Below are positions 57,011-64,000 of a stretch of DNA of 64,000 bases, one piece after another (position 1 is the stretch's first letter; the number at the start of each line of letters is the position of its first letter). Origin of the DNA: Massospora cicadina. Lineage: Eukaryota; Entomophthoromycota; Entomophthoromycetes; Entomophthorales; Entomophthoraceae. A model generated the notes under the pieces. That model was not told where the DNA came from and ran no database searches. It was given only the letters and a program-made list of their open reading frames with translations. The DNA lies in the NCBI GenBank assembly GCA_022478985.1, contig JAKSZP010015910.1, positions 1 through 64,000 of the forward strand, in the 5' to 3' direction. The position numbers and the translations under genes are program-made.

Positions 57011-57299
57011 TTTTCAAAAATTTTATTTGAGGTGGGCTGACCTGGGGATGATACTGCACCAATGAAGGGAAGTGAAAAAAATGGGAAAGGAGGATAAAAG
57101 CCAGAAAACCTCCATGCACGGCGTATGATAGGCCAGGAGCTTTATGGACCGCCTTTTCTATTTGCTATCGTGATTTGGGGCATTGGTGCGCAAAACTAAC
57201 ACAGTCATAATTTTACTCTGCCCAAATTTCATCTACTAGGATCAAACTTGTGGAGACAATAGCAGATGGTCCATATTCTACCACTGGGGTATCCTTCAC
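57011..57299 (-). mobile_element. SINE S3, about 289 bp
   Basis: Minus strand: head GAAGGATACCCCAGTGGTAG (57,297-57,278), box B-like AAGTTTGATCC, body AAGGCGGTCCATAAAGCTCC and TATCATACGCCGTGCATGG, 3' end CCAGGTCAGCCCACCTCAAA then TAAAATTTT. The cleanest full-length member here beside S4. Confidence 0.87.
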
Positions 57300-59061
57300 T
57301 AGAGATAATAATAATCAAGTCATAAAACTTTCTCAATAAAACAATGATTGAAGCAATACTACTAGTGAGGAAAAACGCAGCAAAAGCGCACTAAGATTCT
57401 CCAAATGATGTAGTAAAATTAAGTTTTCAGTTCCATATCCTTTGCAATGTTCAATTCAGGACTAGAGATCAAGTTATTCACTAGTTTATTAAACAAAATA
57501 TTAATTAAAGAACCATTATCCAACAAGTCTCTTACTTAAAGTTTCTTCACCATGATATTAATATAGGTGCACTCAGATTATTAAGCTTCAGAATAATATA
57601 TTAAGTTAGAATCCAAAGTGTCATCTTGACCTAAATAAGATTAAAGTTCTTCACTTAATTAAGGCATACTTCCTTAGTCTTCAGATAGTTTATTGGAAAC
57701 GTGAGACACTTAACTCTGGGGTATGTTAGAGGTACATAAAGGCTCTTATTGTTTCAATTGTTGCCATTAAGCTTTGCTACTAATCTATGCACCAATTTAG
57801 CTACTCTATTCTTCTGTTACAAAGTGTTCAAAGCTACCACATCATTTGCTATTACTTGATTGACGCTGGTGGTAGGATTGTATGATTGTCATTGAACTTT
57901 TTGTTGACAATGTGTATTGTATATTTTGTCTTTATATGGTTTTTTTGGTGGTTTGATAAAGTATAATATCCCTTTTTATTATGCCACTTATTTTCGTGAT
58001 TATTCTTATAAGTTAAATGTACAACATAGACCTTGGTTTTCAACAAATGCAGGAATTGGTTTTCATAGTGCACTAGTTATTTCATATATAAAAATTAATT
58101 TGACTGACATCCAATTATATATTGTCAAGATTTATAAGGCAGTAAAATGCTTTTTTAAATGGGTTATTGTGTATCTTGTAAGGCTTACATTGGCTTTACT
58201 TTACCACTTCAAATGTGATGGCGCATTTGTGATATAAAATAACCAATTTTGTAATGGTATGTTTTTCATTAATGGAATTTAACAATACCAAACAAAAACA
58301 ATAGGGCATACAAGTGTGATGAAGGGCAATTTGGGCGACAAAATTTTTTAGTATTGGTCCATATAGCACTTATCATTAAACTAAACCATTGTAAAAGCTT
58401 AGACTGCTCCACCCTTGTATTTGGAGAAGTTGAAAAACAATGTTTTCCATGTAGTTACACATTCTGCCTCACCAAATTTCCTAGATATAAAGATCTTTTT
58501 CTTTTGGTTAGTCATGCCAGATTTACTAAATTTAAGCATCATCAGCTTATGACTTTCAGAGTATAAAAGGAAAAATTGTACCAGCTTTACGGTCTAAGGG
58601 CAGCCACATAATAATCTAAACAATATAATAATGTTGTGCATTTCATTCTTATTTGAGCTTGTGAGTTGACAAAATTGATTTAAAGTATACTTTCATTTCC
58701 ATTGAGACAGTTGGTTCGCAATAATTCATATTAAATCCAGGGCTGCTTGAAAGAGGAGTGGGAACAAAACATTTTTGGGCCACTGGAGTGACACATGTTG
58801 AGATTGCTGGAGCAGCGCAAATTAACGTTGCCAAAGGAGCTTGAGCCAAAAATTTGGTTATATTGCAAAATGGTCTCACTGTAGTACCAGTTTATCCAGA
58901 TATACATGAGGTCAGTAGGGAAGTAAAATAAAGTAGGCAATTTGCACTCATGTGCCCCTCATTAGCTTTGGTTTCTAGATCAATAATATTGATATGGTAA
59001 ATATTCATTTTCTAATGGCAAAATCTACTTAATATGTTTAGTAAAATGGTGACACTCCAGC
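57300..59061. other. AT-rich interval, no gene recognised
   Basis: Open stretches at 57,917-58,237 (hydrophobic), 58,354-58,566 and 58,649-58,879 (minus) lack recognisable domains, introns or partner repeats. I leave them as unassigned. Confidence 0.4.
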
Positions 59062-59139
59062 TTTTTCTTTCTTGTAACAATCAATTTAGTTACTACAATT
59101 TGATTTAAACAGCTTATTTGGATAATCACACACAGGAAG

Positions 59140-60518
59140 TTGGGCAACTCTATCAATAAAAATAATACAACATGGGCGAGCGTTGCAGCAAGTGGTGCAC
59201 TTAACGGTGCAACTAAGGGCAAGAAACGCCCTGGAGGGGGACCAAGAACCCAATCTGCAAAGAAATCGCAAACTCAGACACCATCTGGGTTTATGGTATT
59301 TACTGTAAAGCATGCACAATACATGTACATTCAATTCAACCAACCTTTGTCAAAGGTGGAACATGGGATCAGACTCTTCCTTGGGGATGAGTCACCGACC
59401 CTGTAGGAGAAAACATGTGTGGCACAGCCCTCACTTTTCCCTCACGCGGTGTATGTAGCCACCAACAACATGGGCTGCGGCTGGATCAATATTGGTTTCA
59501 AAACAGCTGATGAAGCCAATGCCGCAGCAAAAATCTGTGTGGAAATTGCCCTCCCTGAGGGCAAAAAATTGTGCGCACCGCGCGCACCAGATGGAGCAAA
59601 GTGAAAACTTTGTTCATCTCCTTTGGCTCGCTCCCCACCAACCTTACTCATAAGGTAATTGAGGAGGAGCTCCGCAAAGGTCTTGTGGTCTACAGAGAAA
59701 TCCAACAACTCGAATTACAGCAATTTTGCTTAATGCCCAACCTGTGCACGGACAAAGCTATCGCTGTAATCAACCCCTTCCCAGAAGTGGAAGAGAATTT
59801 ATCCATAATTCCCCGCACAGCAGAATTTCACTTTGCAGATGGGGGCCAGTCAGCTGCATTCCAAGTTACACCAGAACGCGCACCACCCATTTGCAACCAC
59901 TGTGGCTCACTGGGCCACAAGGAACATGCATGCCCTGTAAAAGAGGGCTTAATGGAAAATTATTTTTGTGAAGAAGCTATGGATGAAGATAATGAAAACT
60001 TCACCAAAATGACTGATAGCCACCACCCATTCCGCTGGTGTGAAGATGGACTATACTCCATCGTGGACCCAGTTACAAGTAAACAGTGTAAAGCAGCACA
60101 AAAAGCCCGCAAGAGAGCAGTGGCTGAAGCGGTGGCACACGCGGAATCTGCCATTAACCATGGACAAATTCAGGAGGATATTTCAGATATTCACCAAACC
60201 AACCAATCAGAACAATATGCCCAGGTCAAAAATTTTCACAGTAACCATACTGAGCCACAAAGCGTCATCAGTCATGCACATACTGAGGAACAATGCAACC
60301 GCAATTTGGGTGAAAATGCGGTGCACAATGCAACAAAGTTGAACCTCAAAAATATAAAATCCAATCAACAACTCGCATCAAATCAACATGAGACCTGTGC
60401 AGGAAAAGTTGATGCAAATGCAAAAACCGCAATTCCCTTGAATCATTGGGTCAGATCAAGGGAACCAACAATGGCAGTAAAAGAGTTGGAGTACAGATGC
60501 GGAGTATGGCCAAAATGA
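59140..60518 (+). pseudogene. LINE copy 2 ORF1 (gag-like, CCHC zinc knuckle)
   Basis: The start codon of copy 1 (ATG) reads TTG here. First frame 59,140-59,604 with a TAG at about 59,404: SINKNNTTWASVAASGALNG, TPSGFMVFTVKHAQYMYIQF, NNMGCGWINIGFKTADEAN, ending RAPDGAK. The rest lies in the -1 frame from 59,571 to 60,518: WSKVKTLFISFGSLP, VIEEELRKGLVVYREIQQLE, zinc knuckle ICNHCGSLGHKEHACPVKEG (about 59,890-59,950), then an Ala/Lys-rich part (KARKRAVAEAVAHAE) and a His/Gln/Asn-rich tail. The knuckle and basic part suggest RNA binding. Confidence 0.88.
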
Positions 60519-60580
60519 GCCACGGTGGGATAGGACCAGAGGGTCCTCCCAACCGCTCCTGAGGCGCCACGGGCACCATA

Positions 60581-63500
60581 GTGTCAATAGGGATGTTAAA
60601 TATTGCGGGAGCCAGGGCTCATACGTCCCAAGCCAAAAAGCTGGCATTCCTGCGAAAACCTCTTGTAGACATCTTGGCCATCCAAGAAACCCACTGCCTA
60701 CAAGGGGAAGAAGAATCCTGGTCAACCAGTGTCGCACCATCACAATCAGTATGGACGTCTCACTGTGGGGTGATAGTCCAAAACAACAAAAAATTTAAAA
60801 TTACAAATTCATCATCACACTTGCACGGTCAAGTCCTGGTAGCAACAATCACATGCCAAGATGAAATAATTTTGTTAGCATGTATCTACGCACCATGCAC
60901 TGCAACTGAAAGAAAAAAATTTGAAAAAATTTCTACACTCACCCTCCCACCAGATATCATCATGTTAGGCGATTTCAACTGCTGGGATAACCCCAATACA
61001 GATCAATGGCCTAATCCCAGGGGATACTCACCTGGACACATTGAATATCGCACAATGAAGGCATCTTTTGGCTTACAGGATGCTCTTCCTCCCAATTCAC
61101 CAATTCTTCCCCATATGACAAGACCCAACATATGTGAGGGACTGCTCATATCAATGAGTCGTATTGACCACATCCTCATCCCACAATCCCACCACTCAAG
61201 AATCTCCAAATTTACAACAAAAAAGATCAATTTTTCTGATCAAAGATTAGTTACAGTGCAGTTAGCACCAACCCAATCCCACAAACTGGTGTCACCTTGG
61301 AGAAAGCTTCACCCAGAAAATATAAGATTGCCTGAGATATCAGACTGGGGTGAAAACAAGGCTACAAACCCAGAATTCACAGCCCCATTCACTTCAGATC
61401 CCATCAGAACATGGGAAAATTTCAAAAAAGATTTAATCAACAAAACCTGACATATTGCATCATGCAAGTATACCACGGACACAGCCACAATCAAGCGTAC
61501 CTTGGCAGAACTAGACCACCTGGAAATAAATACTCCAAGATCTGGCTATAGCCCTAATTGGGGACGCAAATGGGCAGAAATTTCAGCCCAACTTAACAAT
61601 CTCATCTTTGAACACCAACACAGAATCAAATTATTGAACAAAGGTAAGTTAATAAAGGAAGGTAAAACCTGTTTGACATACTTTTTCCACCAATTCCACT
61701 CCCGCGGAAACCAGCCCATGTGCACACAGGTCCGTAAGACCAATGGCACCGTGGCAACTGACCCTGAAGAGGTCAAGGCGGAAGTACACCGCTATTACAC
61801 TGAATTATATCGCGATATGCCAACAGATCCACAAAAAATTAAGAATTTATTCAAACTTCCAAGATACAAAGTACACCACCAAATTACAATATACTATCCC
61901 TTATCACACGGGAGGAGCTTTGGGAAACAATTCGCGGTGCACCATGTAGGAAATGCCCAGGGCCTGATGGGATACCCTACGAATTTTACATCAAATATTT
62001 TCAACAAATTGCCCCCTCCTATTGGCGTCTATGAACCAGAGCTTATTGGAAACACGCCCATTACCAGGAGGTCATGAATCCTATTTTATAACCTTGTATA
62101 AAAAGGGTGACAAGTTGGACCTGGCCAACTGGCGCCCAATTGCACTCTCCAACACTGACACAAGAATTCTAACAAAAATTCTAGCAGCTAGATTAGGCGC
62201 AGTTGCATCTGACGCCCTATCACCCAACCAGTTTGGGTTTATACCAGGGCGTTCAATCTGGAACAACATACACCCTGTTGCAAACATTTGCCAATCCAAA
62301 GCAACTGGTGCCCTGGTCTACTTGGATCAGGAAAAGGCGTATGACCGTGTTATCTGGCCATACCTAAAAGAATGTCTACATGCCTTCAAACTCCCACCAA
62401 GATTCATAAAATGGGCGATGCTCCTAACAGAATCTGCAACCATGGCTTTATGCGGCCCTGGATTTCTAACAAACAAGATTAAACCACACAGAGGGCTCAA
62501 ACAAGGGGATCCCCTCAGCCCACTGCTATACAATTTCAGCTTTGACCTGCTCCTCCGAGTAACTGACTCACGTCTCATGGGGATAACCGCACAAGGAAAA
62601 CCAACAGCCAAGATACTGGCCTTTGCAGATGACTGCGTAGCAGGTATAGCAAACAATGAAGATGCCCGACAGCTGGAACACACTCTAGAGGAATACTCCA
62701 AGGTGAGCAATGCATCGCTCAACAAAAGGAAGACAGAAATCATCCTCTTAGGCAAATACACAAACAATTGGGCCACAACATCAGAACCTCTTACCAACAC
62801 TCAAAGAAAAAACCCAATTATATTACCCTTTGCAACATCTCCCACCACCACTCCTGTCTGACACCTTGGAGTCTGGCTAGAATCAGGGGATATGCTAATA
62901 AGACAATGGAAAGTAACCTGTTATAACGGGTATCCAAACGCGTCGCCTCCCTTAAGGGGAGAACCCCAGGACTAACAGGACGAGTTACAGTTGCTAACTC
63001 GCTCATCCTCCCAATACTGTGGTACCAGGCCCATGCGATAGCCTTCTCACCTACCTTTATAACCTCAATTCGCGCGCTTATCCAGGGCTGGCTGTGGCCT
63101 GGCTCTCACCCTCCTATACGGATGGAAACACTATTTGGCCCATGCTCAAGCGGAGGCATGGGACTAATAGATTTTGAGAGCCATTCCCATCACATCCTAG
63201 GTACCTGAATAAAGGAAATCCTTGCTCCAGACCTCCCACAACAACATTGGTCCAGAGCAGCAAGGACTAACTTTGCACAGGCGCTCAAATTAACCAACCC
63301 ACATAGTCCACCCAGACTACTTTCATACCTTGCCAAGCACCCTACTGCAATGGGTCTTCATGGAACCTCCCCTCATTTCAAACATATCCTCTGAACTATC
63401 CGCCATATGGGATGGACCATAGAGAACATGGGTACTATACAGGGAAGGGGACGACCCAGCCCCAAATTCAAATTAAGAAACCCAGAAAACCACCCCCAGA

Positions 63501-64000
63501 GGGATATGCTCGCAACAACCCCAAGCATAGCTAGGATAGAATACCTAGATATGTTGGACATTCCCTATGATTTAACCACACAGAAAGCAATGTGGAAAAT
63601 GACACACCACCCACTCCTACAACCAAGGATAAGAGCAAACGCCTGGCGCTGTTTGAGAAGGACCTATAGGACGGTGGACCGCTCCAACTCCCTCCACAAA
63701 ATATGTGCAGTATGTGAGGGGAGGGATCCCTACATCACCGCCTAGAAACATGCCCCCCAATCAAAGCTATATGGCAGGAAGTCGCACACCAGCTCAAGAT
63801 TCAAAACGAACAGGAATTCTCAATATCAAAGAGTATCTTTGCGCTCCAGATTGAGTCACCAATTCCATCTACCCTCCGCTCCCTACTAATACCCATTGCA
63901 ATGTGGACAATACACACAATTGCATTAGATGCGTTCAAGGGCACGGTCCTAACCATTCATGGGATTATCAACAGATTCCATGTCCACTTACTAGAGCACT
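60581..64000 (+). pseudogene. LINE copy 2 ORF2: APE endonuclease, RT, zf-RVT
   Basis: First Met codon at 60,593 (MLNIAGARA), 74 bases after ORF1. Endonuclease to 61,450: LAIQETHCLQ (Glu), CIYAPCTATERK, IMLGDFNCWDNPN (Asp/Asn), SRIDHILIPQSHH and SDQRLVTVQL. A TGA at 61,448-61,450 interrupts; LAELDHLEINTPRSGYSPN follows in frame. RT open 62,022-62,861: LANWRPIALSNTDTRIL, NQFGFIPGRSIWNNIH, VYLDQEKAYDRVIWPYLKEC, HRGLKQGDPLSPLLYNF, KILAFADDCVAGIANNED (catalytic FADD). C-terminal from 63,407: YLDMLDIPYDLTTQKAM, HHPLLQPRIRANAWRCLRRT, finger start CAVCEGRD. Frameshifts near 61,840, 62,000 and 63,720. Confidence 0.92.

Larger units (their letters stand above)
59062..64000 (+). mobile_element. LINE copy 2, 5' complete, runs off the window
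   Basis: Same family as copy 1, opposite orientation. The 5' end (CTTTCTTGTAACAATCA) matches that of copy 1. ORF1 and most of ORF2 are present; judged by copy 1, about 300 bases are missing at the right edge. It is less decayed than copy 1 in ORF1 and in the RT. Confidence 0.93.

Noticed and set aside
57917..58237. 106-residue open frame on the plus strand as a small membrane protein gene
   Set aside because: AT-rich region where hydrophobic residues arise by chance; no intron signals, domain or second copy seen.
58354..58879. Open frames on both strands as host exons
   Set aside because: Short, overlapping on opposite strands, no similarity or splice context I can support.
1..64000. Bacterial operons, ribosome binding sites or rRNA genes
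   Set aside because: The sequence is eukaryotic retroelement DNA throughout; none were seen.

Overview
This is a gene-poor, transposon-packed stretch of a eukaryotic genome. I recognise no host gene in 64 kb. The combination of chromodomain Ty3/gypsy elements (Tf2/chromovirus-like), a Tad-like LINE with an APE endonuclease and C-terminal zf-RVT finger, and very AT-rich decayed copies fits a filamentous fungus, probably a basidiomycete with an expanded genome. That placement is inference.

Layout. 1-2.6 kb: decayed LTR-element pieces, including RNase H and the start of an integrase (element F). 2,647-7,883: full-length LINE copy 1 (minus strand) with a perfect 19-bp target-site duplication (TSD). 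8.7-17.4 kb: integrase of F, an LTR, a decayed plus-strand gypsy element P (gag, protease, RT, RNase H, integrase), and a second LTR. 17,589-18,955: solo LTR of the B family. 19-31.3 kb: AT-rich ruins of at least three gypsy elements (integrase tail, D, E), a gag-like ghost, and one SINE. 30.6-32.2 and 40.05-40.5 kb: one minus-strand gypsy (C), split within its RT by element A. 32,250-40,047: gypsy A with 1.65-kb LTRs and TSD GGTGC. 41.2-55.4 kb: a three-layer nest. A 5'-truncated LINE is split by gypsy B (41,748-54,469, TSD GGAAG), and B is split inside its RT by the minus-strand chromovirus N (44,961-50,373, 633-bp LTRs, TSD CCCTG). 55.4-59 kb: two SINEs, an LTR-like block and unassigned AT-rich DNA. 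59,062-64,000: LINE copy 2 (plus strand), running off the window.

How the parts relate. The SINEs carry a tRNA-like head and a 3' end that resembles the LINE 3' end, so the LINE is their likely mobiliser. A and B belong to one superfamily. Their LTRs are unusually long and carry reading frames alike at protein level; the last of these runs across the LTR/internal boundary into gag and contains hydrophobic, membrane-like segments. This LTR-coding architecture is the most unusual thing I see. Both LINE copies also share a frame change in ORF1 and a TGA inside ORF2. Insertion order can be read from the nests: C before A; truncated LINE before B before N.
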